Assembly: GCF_002890895.1 (NCBI RefSeq)
Contig: NZ_POUL01000008.1
Location: 62,001-126,000, forward strand
Direction of reading: 5' to 3'
Source of the DNA: Stutzerimonas stutzeri
GTDB taxonomy: Bacteria; Pseudomonadota; Gammaproteobacteria; Pseudomonadales; Pseudomonadaceae
Length of the DNA: 64,000 nucleotides
Shown: positions 22,829-32,066 of the stretch, in pieces
How the letters are laid out: each line of letters begins with the position of its first letter
Position numbering within the stretch: position 1 is the first letter of the stretch
The notes under the pieces: generated by a model
What the model saw: only the letters and a program-made list of their open reading frames with translations
Told to the model about the DNA's origin: nothing
The model's database searches: none
Position numbers and translations under genes: made by a program

Positions 22829-25168
22829 TCACGATGCTCGGTCTTCGGTGGTGTCTGCTGCCCAGGGCGCAAGCAGAAAAGCAAAGACCAGGCCGATGCC
22901 CACTGCCAGGCCAAAGTTGCTTACGGCCGGCGTGCTCGACAAGGCCAGCAGGCCGAACGACAACCAGGTGGTGACGGCTGCGAGAAGCGTGCCGACCAGG
23001 CTCACCGCCGCGCCGCCGATTCGCTCACGCATGAGGATCGCGTAATCGACACCGATCGCCGTCACGAGCAACAGGCCGAACAGGCCAAACAGGGTCAACG
23101 GCTGGCCCAGCCAGCCTAGACAGGCGAGGCTGCCCAGCGCTGCCAGCAGCGGAACAGCCAGGCAGCGCAGCGCACCACGCCAGCCGAACGGAAGACACAG
23201 CAGACCCAGAATAAGAACGGCGGCCAGCATCTTGAAGAACGCCGCCTGACGTTGGGTCTCGGCAAACAGACGGTTTAGCTCAGCGGGCCGGTCGATGAGG
23301 CTGACCCCGCCAATACCCTCAGCCAGACCGTGCAACGCTGAACTGTCGCGAAGTCCTTGCAGGCTGACCAGGCCCGCGACGGTGCCGTCCTTTCGAGTGC
23401 CCAGCCATAGCGGGCGCCAAGGTTCGGCAAGCGGCCCTGCCAGCACCTGGTCGAGGCCTGTCACCGGGCGCGTCTGCAGATCGGCCAATTCTTTCTCGAG
23501 CACCTCGATTGGCATGCCAAGTGCCAGCAGTGGCTGACTGTTCTCGAGCAGGCGCGGCAAGGCAAGATGCAGGCTTTCCTGAATGATGGTCGGCGCGGCC
23601 AACTGGCTCAGGGCGAGGTAGCCGTGCAGCTTCTGCTCCGCCACCAGCTCGTCGAGGCGAGCGCTTAGCGCTTCCTGGCGCTCCAATAATTCGTCGGGAG
23701 TTTGCGCACGAACGAGGAAATACTGGCTGGTCGGTTCGAAGCCTGTGATCTGGCCGATGCGCTCGGCTTGCTGCTGCAGCGCAGGCGCGCGGCTGACCCA
23801 CTGGCGCAGATCGTCCTTGAACGACACCTGGCTGATACCGGCCAGGCAGAACACCACGAAGCCGGCCAGTAACCAGCGCGAGGAGACCCGGCCGAGCAAG
23901 CAGCGACGCACGTTCAAGGTGCGTTCAGCCCAGCTCAGCGGGGCGGCCCAGGGCTGCAAGGGAACGTTCACCAACGAGGGCAGTAGGCAGGTGGCGCAGG
24001 CGAAGGCCCCGAGCAGCCCCGCGGCAGAAAACACCGCGACCTGGCTCAGTGCCGGAAACGGAGTGAACGCCATGGCCAGATAGCCGATGACGTTGGTCGC
24101 CAGTGCCAGAGCGAGGCCGGGAAGCGTCAAACGCAGGGCCCGAAACGCCTGCCAGGGCTGCAATGTCCAGCTCTTGGACAGGTAGTGCAGCGGAAAATCG
24201 ATGCTGACACCGACCAGGCTGGCCCCCAGCACCAGGGTCAGCACATGGATCTGACCGAACAGGGCTACGCAGGCCGCAGCGCCGCTGAGCGCCCCGACCA
24301 ACACCGGCAAGGCGACCAGTAGGACGCGTGGGGTGCGAAACAGCAGATGCAGCAAGGCGAGCGTGGCGACGAGCGAGACGCTGCCGATCAGGCCTGCTTC
24401 CTCACGCGCCTGACGTTGCCCGTATGCGGCATGCAGCACGCCGCCAGCTGCGAGCAGTTCGCCGTGCTGGGATTCGACCCAGCGGCGAGCGGCACGAACC
24501 TGCTCGTCGACCAGCAGCGGCAGCTTGTCGTCAAAGGCGTCGCCGTCGATCTGCGCGTGGATCACGGCCCAGCGCTGACCGTCATGTTCAGCCACCAGTG
24601 CGCCATCGAGACGCGGGTGGATATGGCCGGGTTGCGGCAGTCGCCGCTGCGCTAGGTCGGCCAGCCCGAACCAGTCTTCTTCAACCGGCACCAGGCTGGT
24701 GCTTTCGAATGGGCTGAACAGGCGCTGCAGGCGCTGTTGGATGAACTCTTCGGGTGACGCGATGAGGGCTTCACGGCTGGCGGGGTCGAGTAGTACCAGT
24801 CTTTGATCCAGTAATTGCTGGCGCATCGCCGGCAGATCGGCCTGTACGGAGCGACGGATCTGCGCGAACAGGCCGCTGGCGTTGAGGTTGCCTGCGACTT
24901 CCTTGGCCAGCGCGACGGCAGAGTCTTCGTCTGCATGGTGAACCAGCAGCATCAGATCGCGATTCAGCGGTTCCTGCACGCGCTGCTCGGCGAGTTGCTC
25001 CAGTTCCCCAGGCGCCCCGCTGGGCAACAACTGCAGCAGATTAGCGCTGACTGGCGGACCATCGCGCCATTGCCATGCAGTCAGCCCGACCAGTCCAAGC
25101 AGGGCCAGAAAAAACAGTGAAGAGAGCCAGGCTGGCAGCCTGAGCGCATGATCAGTCGGCGAGGTCAT
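22829..25168 (-). CDS. MMPL/RND-family exporter of the APE cluster
   Basis: A 779-residue inner-membrane protein with the MMPL pattern: one helix, a large periplasmic loop (about residues 40-250), five helices, then the same arrangement repeated. TM clusters are visible at about 255-410 and 625-770, and a conserved D-Y pair lies in the fourth-helix region of the second half (GVDYAILM). Such exporters flip lipid-linked products, and in APE clusters they probably move the polyene lipid to the periplasm for the LolA-like partner. The gene overlaps the LolA-like gene by 17 bases. The 148 bases downstream of it hold no gene. Confidence 0.88.
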   Translation of the reverse strand: MTSPTDHALRLPAWLSSLFFLALLGLVGLTAWQWRDGPPVSANLLQLLPSGAPGELEQLAEQRVQEPLNRDLMLLVHHADEDSAVALAKEVAGNLNASGLFAQIRRSVQADLPAMRQQLLDQRLVLLDPASREALIASPEEFIQQRLQRLFSPFESTSLVPVEEDWFGLADLAQRRLPQPGHIHPRLDGALVAEHDGQRWAVIHAQIDGDAFDDKLPLLVDEQVRAARRWVESQHGELLAAGGVLHAAYGQRQAREEAGLIGSVSLVATLALLHLLFRTPRVLLVALPVLVGALSGAAACVALFGQIHVLTLVLGASLVGVSIDFPLHYLSKSWTLQPWQAFRALRLTLPGLALALATNVIGYLAMAFTPFPALSQVAVFSAAGLLGAFACATCLLPSLVNVPLQPWAAPLSWAERTLNVRRCLLGRVSSRWLLAGFVVFCLAGISQVSFKDDLRQWVSRAPALQQQAERIGQITGFEPTSQYFLVRAQTPDELLERQEALSARLDELVAEQKLHGYLALSQLAAPTIIQESLHLALPRLLENSQPLLALGMPIEVLEKELADLQTRPVTGLDQVLAGPLAEPWRPLWLGTRKDGTVAGLVSLQGLRDSSALHGLAEGIGGVSLIDRPAELNRLFAETQRQAAFFKMLAAVLILGLLCLPFGWRGALRCLAVPLLAALGSLACLGWLGQPLTLFGLFGLLLVTAIGVDYAILMRERIGGAAVSLVGTLLAAVTTWLSFGLLALSSTPAVSNFGLAVGIGLVFAFLLAPWAADTTEDRAS

Positions 25169-25772
25169 GGTGCTCGCTTGGGCTCAACTGATCGTCGATC
25201 TGGATGTCGGTCAGCAGCAGCCGTGTGCTGTCGCCCTGGGTTTCACGCAGCTCGATACGCTCGGCGGTTGCCCCTCCCTGGATCAGAATGCTGGAGAAAA
25301 TCTGTGCCAGCAGCCGGGAGCGCGGTGTCAGTGTCAACGCCCATGCCTGGGCAGTGCCAGACAGCTGCAGATCGAAATCTCGCTGCAAGGCTTCGGTATC
25401 ACCCTGCAGTACGGCCAGAAACAGCTCGTTCTGGCGCGCTGCGGGCCCTTGCTGACTAGTCTGCTTCCAGCCGCTGGCCGTGCGTCGGGCGATTCCCGCC
25501 GCGCTGATCCGGTAATCCTGCTGCAGCGGACTTTGCAGGAACCACAGCAGACCGCTGTCGCCCGCCAGGACGAAGGTGCCCGCGCTGACCAGTGGCTGGG
25601 GCAGAGCGCGCAGGTATTTTTCCTGGGTGAAGGCGCCGCGAACAACCGTGGGTTCGCGCAGTTGCAAGCTGAGTTGGAGCAGGTCGAACGCATTGGCACG
25701 GGCGGTCACCGCCAGCAGCAGACCCAGCGCGACCAGCGCGCGCCAAGCGGGGCGGTTGAATAGGCGCATCAC
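25152..25772 (-). CDS. LolA-like periplasmic carrier of the APE cluster
   Basis: A 206-residue exported protein with a signal peptide (cleavage after VTARANA). The mature region begins FDLLQLSLQLREP and has the VRGAFTQEKYLRALPQPL segment typical of LolA-fold proteins, which carry lipidated cargo in a hydrophobic cavity. It probably carries the polyene product between the MMPL exporter and the outer membrane. It is coupled to the thioesterase upstream by a four-base overlap. Confidence 0.85.
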   Translation of the reverse strand: MMRLFNRPAWRALVALGLLLAVTARANAFDLLQLSLQLREPTVVRGAFTQEKYLRALPQPLVSAGTFVLAGDSGLLWFLQSPLQQDYRISAAGIARRTASGWKQTSQQGPAARQNELFLAVLQGDTEALQRDFDLQLSGTAQAWALTLTPRSRLLAQIFSSILIQGGATAERIELRETQGDSTRLLLTDIQIDDQLSPSEHHDLAD

Positions 25773-26194
25773 AGCAGTGCGCGCTCCACGGCATCGACCA
25801 GTACCTTTGGCGAGGCCAGCAGCATTTCGCGGGTGGCGATCTCCACGGCAACTTGAACGGTGCTGCCGCGCGTCATGCGCTCACCGGTTTCGGCGTCACT
25901 GATCAGGTAGTTGATCTTCAGGCGGTTCTCCCACTCGACCAGATCGGCGCGTACAACGATGCGCTGATTGAAACGGGCGCCGCGCATGTAGCGCAGCTGC
26001 ACGTCGATGATCGGCCAGGCATAGCCGGCGTCTCTCATCTGCACGTAGTTGTGACCGATGCGGTCGAGCAGGGCGCAGCGCGCCATCTCGAAATATTTGA
26101 CGTAATGGCCGTGCCAGACGATGTCCATGGAATCGACATCGAAAAAGGGCACCAGCACTTCGATTTCTGCCTGCAGTACGCCGCCCTTACGCAT
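25769..26194 (-). CDS. Acyl-CoA/ACP thioesterase of the APE cluster
   Basis: A 141-residue hot-dog thioesterase of the 4-hydroxybenzoyl-CoA thioesterase type. I choose ATG 26194 (MRKGGVLQAEIEV); it overlaps the lyase stop by eight bases, and a longer extension reads back into the lyase. The catalytic region FFDVDSMDIVWHGHYVKYFE matches the 4HBT motif, with Asp and the HxxYxxYFE pattern. It likely releases or proofreads ACP-bound intermediates. The equivalent in described APE clusters is ApeK. Confidence 0.85.
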   Translation of the reverse strand: MRKGGVLQAEIEVLVPFFDVDSMDIVWHGHYVKYFEMARCALLDRIGHNYVQMRDAGYAWPIIDVQLRYMRGARFNQRIVVRADLVEWENRLKINYLISDAETGERMTRGSTVQVAVEIATREMLLASPKVLVDAVERALL

Positions 26195-27725
26195 ACAGCC
26201 CCCAGTGCCGCGCACGAATACGCTGGAGACACAGACGCAGCTCGCCTTCCAGCGCACGGTCTTCGGTCAGCGGTGGGAAGTCTGCGCCAAGCGCTTCGTG
26301 CATCACTGCGAGCGGTGCCGGGAGTGCCCGCGCCGCCGGCTGACGCTGGCGCAGCCAGACGCCCTGGTTCGCGGCAATCAGCGCGGCGGCAGCCACCTGT
26401 TCGGTCAGCTCCAAACTACGCAACGCGTCGCGTGCGGCAATGGTGCCCATGCTGACCTTGTCCTGGTTGTGGCACTCGGTCGAGCGCGAGAAGACGCTGG
26501 CCGGCATGCTGTTCTTCAGGGCCTCAGCGGTCCAGGCGCTGGCGCCGATCTGCACCGCCTTGAAGCCGTGGTTGATCATTGCCGTAGCGGCTGGCGCGCC
26601 GGACAGGTTGCTCGGCAAGCCGTGGTTGTAGCGGGTGTCGACCAGCAGCGCCAGTTGCCGGTCGAGCAGGTCGGCGACGTTGGCGACGAGATTCTTCAGG
26701 CTGTCCATGGCAAAGGCGATGTGTCCGCCATAAAAATGCCCTCCGTGCAGCACACGCTCGTTGTCGGCGTCGATGATCGGATTGTCATTGGCGCTGTTCA
26801 GTTCGGTTTCGATGAATTGCCGCAAGAGGCCCAAGCTGTCGGCCAGCACACCGAGCACGTGCGGTGCGCAGCGTAGCGAATAGCGGTCCTGCAGACGGTG
26901 CAGCGGGGCGGTTGGCGCCTCGATGGCGAGGTCTTGGCGAATCCACGCAGCCACCTGTGTCTGCCCCGGGTGCGGCTTGGCCGCGAACAGACTTTCGTCG
27001 AAATGCTCGGGATTGCCTTCCAGCGCGATGACGTTGAGCGCGGTGATCCGGGTGGCCAGTTTCAGCAGGTAATCGGCGCGGGCGTAGGCGAGGCAGGCCA
27101 GGCCGGTCATCACCGCAGTGCCATTCATCAACGCCAGAGCTTCCTTGGGCCGCAAGGTCAGCGGCGTCCAGCCAAGCTGGCGATGCACCTCGGCGGCGCT
27201 GCGGCGCTCGCCGCGATACATCACCTCTCGCTCGCCAGCCAGGGTTGCGGCGACATAGGACAGCGGCGTCAGGTCACCGCTGGCGCCGACCGAGCCTTCC
27301 TCGGGGATCAGCGGCAACACGTCATGTTCGAGGAACGCCTGCAAACGCTCGAGCAACTCGATGCGCACCCCGGACATACCGTGGGTCAGCGAGCGCAGAC
27401 GAGCGCCCAACACCGCACGGGTGGCTTCGGCATCGAGCAGTTTGCCCAGGCCGCAGCCGTGGAAGGTGAACAGGTGCTGCGGCAGTGCCTCGACCTGATG
27501 CAGCGGAACAGCCACCACGCAGGAGTCGCCATAACCGGTGGTCACGCCGTAGATCACGCCTTCGCGATCAAGCAGGGTGTCGAGGAACTGCGCGCCGCGG
27601 GAAATCCGCTCGCGGAATACCGAATCGGATTGCAGCCGGGCGGGCGCATGTCCTTGGGCGACGGCCAGCAGGTCTTCGATACGCAGGTGGTTTTCACCAA
27701 AGGTCACGGGCTCAGCGTTGTTCAT
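26187..27725 (-). CDS. Aromatic amino acid lyase (HAL/PAL/TAL family) of the APE cluster
   Basis: A 512-residue lyase that eliminates ammonia from an aromatic amino acid. The Ala-Ser-Gly triad that forms the MIO electrophile is at residues 148-150 (GSVGASGDLTPLSY), and the catalytic Tyr is in VIYGVTTGYG at about 59. Start ATG 27725 overlaps the upstream acyltransferase by 14 bases. The substrate-selectivity pair, by alignment to the Ser-His of histidine lyases, reads Phe-His here (LFTFHGCG), so histidine, phenylalanine and tyrosine cannot be told apart from sequence. Context favours making a cinnamate or coumarate starter for the pigment rather than histidine breakdown, since no hut genes are nearby. 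Confidence 0.88.
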   Translation of the reverse strand: MNNAEPVTFGENHLRIEDLLAVAQGHAPARLQSDSVFRERISRGAQFLDTLLDREGVIYGVTTGYGDSCVVAVPLHQVEALPQHLFTFHGCGLGKLLDAEATRAVLGARLRSLTHGMSGVRIELLERLQAFLEHDVLPLIPEEGSVGASGDLTPLSYVAATLAGEREVMYRGERRSAAEVHRQLGWTPLTLRPKEALALMNGTAVMTGLACLAYARADYLLKLATRITALNVIALEGNPEHFDESLFAAKPHPGQTQVAAWIRQDLAIEAPTAPLHRLQDRYSLRCAPHVLGVLADSLGLLRQFIETELNSANDNPIIDADNERVLHGGHFYGGHIAFAMDSLKNLVANVADLLDRQLALLVDTRYNHGLPSNLSGAPAATAMINHGFKAVQIGASAWTAEALKNSMPASVFSRSTECHNQDKVSMGTIAARDALRSLELTEQVAAAALIAANQGVWLRQRQPAARALPAPLAVMHEALGADFPPLTEDRALEGELRLCLQRIRARHWGLYA

Positions 27726-28653
27726 GGGTGTTCCAGAAAGGGTAGAAGTTGAACCACTGCAAAGGGGCTTCCAGGCAGCGTGCCGCCAGTCGATCCGCGT
27801 AGCGCTGAACCCACGCCTGCACCACGGCGTCGCGCTGGCCGCGCCGCCACTCGACACGATCGGCGAAGGGCTCCAGATGGACATGGAATTGCCCAGCATG
27901 TTTCAGGCAGAACAGCAGATTCGCCGGGCACTGCAGCAGGCCGGCCAGTAGCCAGGGGCCTTGTGGGAACGCGGCCGGCTGACCCAGGAAGTTGGCTGTG
28001 GCGATGCGCGCGCCCTGCAGCGGCACCCGGTCACCGGCGATGGCCAGCCATTCGCCCTGATCCAGCCGGTGGGACAACTCCATCATGATCGCCGGGTCCA
28101 GTTCACTGACCTGAATCAGCCGCAAGTTATTCGCGCCGGATTCATCCAGTAGCCGGTTGAACTGCTCGGCATGACGGGTGTGCACCAGGACGTTCATCTT
28201 TACCTTGCGGCCCATTTCCGCCAGGGCTCGGCAGATCTCCAGATTGCCCAGGTGTGAGCCGACCAGCAGCTGGCCGCGCGGCGCCTTGAGGTCAGCGTGC
28301 AGGTTGGCGCTGTCGTGCAGCACCAGTCGATCCAGCGCAAGGCGTCCGCCCCAGACATCGAGCTTGTCCAGCAAGGCATCGGCGAAGGCCATGAACTGGT
28401 GGTAGACCGAGCGCCAGCCGGGCGCCAGGTCGGCGCGGCCGCTATAAGTGGCAAGGTTCTGCTGGTACTGCCAGGCACTCTGCCGCGCGCTGCGGTTGAA
28501 CAGATAGAAATACAGCACAATCAGGTACAGCAGCGGCGCCATGGTGCGGCGGCCAAGCAGGCGCACGGCCCAGGCTGTCAATTTCATCAAGGCAAAATTG
28601 CCCCGTTCGCGGTGCGCGGCCCAATGCGAGCCGGCTGCGGCTTTTTCGCTCAT
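27712..28653 (-). CDS. LpxL-like acyltransferase of the APE cluster
   Basis: A 313-residue membrane-associated acyltransferase of the lipid A lauroyl/myristoyl type, with one hydrophobic anchor (about residues 38-55) and the HX4E catalytic motif in VGSHLGNLEICRAL. The start ATG 28653 overlaps the glycosyltransferase stop (ATGA). In enterobacterial APE clusters one fused protein carries a glycosyltransferase and an acyltransferase; here they are two coupled genes. It probably attaches the polyene or a fatty acyl chain to a lipid carrier; the acceptor is unknown. Confidence 0.85.
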   Translation of the reverse strand: MSEKAAAGSHWAAHRERGNFALMKLTAWAVRLLGRRTMAPLLYLIVLYFYLFNRSARQSAWQYQQNLATYSGRADLAPGWRSVYHQFMAFADALLDKLDVWGGRLALDRLVLHDSANLHADLKAPRGQLLVGSHLGNLEICRALAEMGRKVKMNVLVHTRHAEQFNRLLDESGANNLRLIQVSELDPAIMMELSHRLDQGEWLAIAGDRVPLQGARIATANFLGQPAAFPQGPWLLAGLLQCPANLLFCLKHAGQFHVHLEPFADRVEWRRGQRDAVVQAWVQRYADRLAARCLEAPLQWFNFYPFWNTHEQR

Positions 28654-29474
28654 CGGCACAGCCGCCGCCAGAGCAATTTGGGCGCCCGCAGGAGCATGCC
28701 TCCAAACAGCCGTGCGTGCATCGAAGAGATCAGCAGGTTGTCGTGCCACAGGCGGAAATGCGAAACCCCGTCGACCGGATAATGCACCCGTGTCGGCAGC
28801 CAGACCATCGGCTGTTCACGCCAGTGCAGGCGCACCAGTACCTCGGTGTCGAAGTCCATGCGCTGCCCAAGCACCGTCGAGTCGAGTAGAGCCAAGGTTG
28901 GCTGCAGCGGGTAGACACGAAAGCCGCACATGGAGTCGCGGATCGACAAGGACAGCGTATTGATCCAGACCCAGACGTGGGTCAGGTAGCGGGCATAGAG
29001 GCGCCCTTTGGGCACGCTCGAATCGTACTGGGGATAGCCACAGATCAGCGCATCCGGCGCCTGGCTGGCGCGGTCGAGGAATAGCGGCACGCCGCTCAGG
29101 TCGTGCTGGCCGTCGGCGTCAACCTGCAGCGCATGGCTGAAACCGAGGCGCGACGCCTCGCGCAAGCCGGAGGCAACCGCTGCGCCTTTGCCCTGATTGC
29201 GGCTATGGCGGAGCAGGTGCACCAACGGGTGCTTTGCCAACTCATCGATAATTGCCGCTGCATCCGGGCTGGAACCGTCATCAATGAGCACGCACGGCAG
29301 GTCTTCGGCGAGCAACGCGCGGACGACATTGGGCAGGCTATCTTCGTGGTTGTAGACCGGCACCACCGCGCAGGGCTTGAACCAGTCGTCATCGATCGCC
29401 AGTGGCAACTGCAAATCGCGCTCTGTAACGGGCACGGTCGCCGTCACAGGCTCAAGCGGAGTAAGCGTGGTCAC
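28650..29474 (-). CDS. Family 2 glycosyltransferase of the APE cluster
   Basis: A 274-residue GT-A glycosyltransferase with the start of the fold at CAVVPVYNHEDSLPN, a nucleotide-sugar-binding Asp in VLIDDGSS, and the metal-binding DADGQHD motif. It has no clear membrane helices. It is coupled by four-base overlaps to the ligase upstream and the acyltransferase downstream. It likely glycosylates the lipid anchor of the polyene; the sugar donor cannot be read from sequence. Confidence 0.88.
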   Translation of the reverse strand: MTTLTPLEPVTATVPVTERDLQLPLAIDDDWFKPCAVVPVYNHEDSLPNVVRALLAEDLPCVLIDDGSSPDAAAIIDELAKHPLVHLLRHSRNQGKGAAVASGLREASRLGFSHALQVDADGQHDLSGVPLFLDRASQAPDALICGYPQYDSSVPKGRLYARYLTHVWVWINTLSLSIRDSMCGFRVYPLQPTLALLDSTVLGQRMDFDTEVLVRLHWREQPMVWLPTRVHYPVDGVSHFRLWHDNLLISSMHARLFGGMLLRAPKLLWRRLCR

Positions 29475-31150
29475 AGCGGATCTCCCAGCAGAATGCGGCC
29501 GGACGAGCAGGGCGCGTCGCCGTTGCGGTATGCGAAATGCAGCTTGCTGCGCTCGCGGTCGAAGCGCAGGGTCAGGCTCAGCTGATCACCGGGGCGGGCC
29601 AGCTGCTGAAACTTGAGCACCTCCATGCCCTGAAAGCTCGGCGGCAGGTCAGTGATCAGCTCTTGGGCAAGGCCGATCGCCCAGTCGATCTGCACCACGC
29701 CGGGCAAAACCGGAGTCTGTGGGAAGTGCCCGGTGAAGTGCGCCAGATCCGGCGGGACGGCCAGCTGAAGCTGCCATTGATCGTCTTCCTGACAAGCGCT
29801 GAGACGCTCGGGCTGCAGCGGACGCGGCGCCTGCAGCAGCCCGTCGAGTTGGGTCTGGGGGAGCTTGCCCTGGCTGTTGAAGGGCAGCTGGGTGACCAGC
29901 CGCCAGCGACGCGGCAGGGCCAGCGCTTCGCAGTGCTTCGCCAGGTGCTTGCGCAGCGTCTCGGTCAGTGCGCGCCGACCACCGTTGCGCAGTGCATGCA
30001 GGCCCGCCTCACTGAGCGCAACCAGCGCCGCGAGGTAGGCGCGGTTTTCGTTGATGACGCCGAGCCTTGTATCGCTGACAAAGGGATGTTCGTTCAGCGC
30101 TGCTTCCAGCATCGTCAGGGAAATGCGTTTCTCTTCCAGCTTGACGATGCGGTCAAGTCGGCCGAGCAGTTCGAGGCGCCCGTCGGCCTCGATGCGCGCC
30201 GCATCCGCCGTCTGTTCAATATGGCCGGGAGGCAGGGAGGGTGAGGCGACGCGCAACGCGCCCTGTTCGTCCTGGCTCAACTGAACGCCAAAGAAGGGGT
30301 GCCACAGCTTTCCGCCCTGGCGCCAGGCGATGCCTCCCGTCTCAGAGCTGCCGTAGATTTCAGTTGGCAGCTGACCCAGGCGTTGCTCCAGTCGCTGCGC
30401 GGCCTCGGCATCCAGGGCTCCGCCCGAGGAAAAGACCCGACGCACACTGCGCAATGCCGGCCAGTCGAGGTTGTCACCCATCCGCTTGAGCAATGCCGGG
30501 CTGGCCACCCAGCAGAAGCGTGGATGCTGACGGCTGGCCAGCTGGATGTCTTCTGAGAAGGGCTGTGCGCGGCGCATGAAGGGCCGGCCAGCGCACAATG
30601 GCCAGAGCACCCGGAACAGTAGTCCATAGATGTGCTGCGCGGCGACGCTGGCGATCACGCAGGCGTCGCCGAGATCGGCTCCCCAGCAGGCTTCGAGCGT
30701 TTCCACCTCGTTCGCCAGCTGGCGCAGGCGTTTTTCAATCAGCTTCGGTTCGCCGCTGGAGCCGGAGGTGCAGAGCAGCAGTCGGCACCCGTCCAGATCC
30801 AGCTTCGCCCCTTCGAGCGGCTCGGCCAGCAACTCTGAGAGTTTGGCGTCGCCATCCTGATCCGTTAGCCACAGATCAGCCTGATGGGCCAATCGTGAGC
30901 GGCTCGCAGGTTGCAGATCGGCCGGCAGCAGTACCGTGACGCCTGCTCGCCAGGCACCGAGCAGCGCAACTGCCAGGTCGGCTGCATCTTCCAGATGAAC
31001 AGCCAGTCGGGCAACGCCACGATTGCGCAGTCCCGCGGCGAGGCGCAGCGCGCGCTGTCGCAGCTCGGCATGATCAAGGGCGGGGTCGAGCGTGACCGGG
31101 CGAGACTTGGGCGCCTGGTCGAGCAGATGTTCGAGGGCAATCCAGTTCAT
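29471..31150 (-). CDS. APE AMP-ligase fused to a hot-dog dehydratase
   Basis: A 559-residue two-domain protein from ATG 31150. The N-terminal adenylation domain has the phosphate-binding loop CTSGSSGEPKLIEK, the A5-like YGSSETGGIAWR and the A7/A8 region LLGRLDRIVKLEEKRIS. It should activate the aryl starter acid and load it on an acyl carrier protein. From about residue 430 a FabZ-like domain follows with HFTGHFPQTPVLPGV, the active-site His motif. In described enterobacterial clusters these are separate proteins (ApeH and ApeI). Coupled to both neighbours by four-base overlaps. Confidence 0.88.
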   Translation of the reverse strand: MNWIALEHLLDQAPKSRPVTLDPALDHAELRQRALRLAAGLRNRGVARLAVHLEDAADLAVALLGAWRAGVTVLLPADLQPASRSRLAHQADLWLTDQDGDAKLSELLAEPLEGAKLDLDGCRLLLCTSGSSGEPKLIEKRLRQLANEVETLEACWGADLGDACVIASVAAQHIYGLLFRVLWPLCAGRPFMRRAQPFSEDIQLASRQHPRFCWVASPALLKRMGDNLDWPALRSVRRVFSSGGALDAEAAQRLEQRLGQLPTEIYGSSETGGIAWRQGGKLWHPFFGVQLSQDEQGALRVASPSLPPGHIEQTADAARIEADGRLELLGRLDRIVKLEEKRISLTMLEAALNEHPFVSDTRLGVINENRAYLAALVALSEAGLHALRNGGRRALTETLRKHLAKHCEALALPRRWRLVTQLPFNSQGKLPQTQLDGLLQAPRPLQPERLSACQEDDQWQLQLAVPPDLAHFTGHFPQTPVLPGVVQIDWAIGLAQELITDLPPSFQGMEVLKFQQLARPGDQLSLTLRFDRERSKLHFAYRNGDAPCSSGRILLGDPL

Positions 31151-31725
31151 GTCGCTTTCCTGACTCGCTGGCGTACCAGCCATTCACCGGCGAATAACAG
31201 TCCCATCAGCAGATAGGCGATCAGCCCGGTGTACAGCGTCCACCAGCTCAGCGGCGCCCAGAGAGCGAGTCCGCTGGCGATGCCGGCATTAATGATGAAA
31301 TAGCCCAGCCAGACCCAGGTCACCTGGCGCGTATAGCGTATCGCCGCGGGAGGGAGGTCGGGTTCGCTCAGCCGCGCCAGGCGCTCGATGATCGGCATTC
31401 CCGTGCAGAGGCTGCCGGCAAACAGGCCGAACAGGGCCAGACTGATCAGCACCGGGTACCAGCGCAACAGGGCTGGCTCGCCCGCCAATCCGAGTAGCAG
31501 GCAGAACAGCAGTGCGCTTGCAGCCATCGTGTAGTTAAGCGGTGTCTGCTTTCCACTAAGCAGCTTTGCCACCCAGAGCGCACCAAGCAATACGGCAAAC
31601 AGGCGCGGCGACAGGTGCTCCAAACCCAGGTAAACGGCGAACGGGTAGGCGAGACCGGCCAGCAACAGGCAGAGTCCTGTCATTCGGCTGGCGTTCGCCT
31701 TAGCTGTTCGTGCGGGAGGTTGCAT
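31147..31725 (-). CDS. Membrane protein of the APE cluster (COG4648-like)
   Basis: A 192-residue protein with about six transmembrane helices, a basic N-terminus (MQPPARTAKANASR) and short loops. Small membrane proteins of this size sit between the second acyl carrier protein and the ligase in APE clusters (ApeG position). Its biochemical function is not known. It overlaps the ligase start by four bases; 82 non-coding bases separate it from the upstream acyl carrier protein gene. Confidence 0.75.
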   Translation of the reverse strand: MQPPARTAKANASRMTGLCLLLAGLAYPFAVYLGLEHLSPRLFAVLLGALWVAKLLSGKQTPLNYTMAASALLFCLLLGLAGEPALLRWYPVLISLALFGLFAGSLCTGMPIIERLARLSEPDLPPAAIRYTRQVTWVWLGYFIINAGIASGLALWAPLSWWTLYTGLIAYLLMGLLFAGEWLVRQRVRKAT

Positions 31726-31807
31726 CGTGCCGTCCGTTTGCGCATAAGAGCTTGATCCAGGTAGCGCTGGGCTCCCCGGGCAATGCTTGTTCGGTTGTTC
31801 GGTAGGG

Positions 31808-32065
31808 TCAGGCCGGCTGAGGGTTCACCAGTCGATAGACCGCTTCGACGACATCGCCAACGGTTCGTACCGACTTGAACTCCTCTGCGGCAATCTTCTT
31901 GCCCGTCTGGCGCTTGATGTGATCGATCAGGTCGACCGCGTCGATGCTGTCGATTTCCAGGTCCTGATAAAGGTTGGCTTCCAGGCTGATCCGCTCGGGT
32001 TCGAGTTCGAACAGTTCGACCAATGCATCGCGCAGGGTCTGGAAGATCTCGTTGCGGCTTTCCAT
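31808..32065 (-). CDS. apeF: APE acyl carrier protein 2
   Basis: An 85-residue acyl carrier protein that carries intermediates on a phosphopantetheine arm. The attachment Ser is in LEIDSIDAVDL, and the acidic helix-rich fold is typical. The start ATG at 32065 (MESRNEIFQTL) lies one base after the apeE stop. Having two different carrier proteins side by side is diagnostic for aryl polyene clusters. Confidence 0.92.
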   Translation of the reverse strand: MESRNEIFQTLRDALVELFELEPERISLEANLYQDLEIDSIDAVDLIDHIKRQTGKKIAAEEFKSVRTVGDVVEAVYRLVNPQPA

Positions 32066-32066
32066 C

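Noticed and set aside
26187..27725. The lyase as histidine ammonia-lyase of a hut operon.
   Set aside because: There are no hutU, hutI or hutG neighbours; it sits inside a coupled pigment cluster and its selectivity residues are not the Ser-His of histidine lyases.
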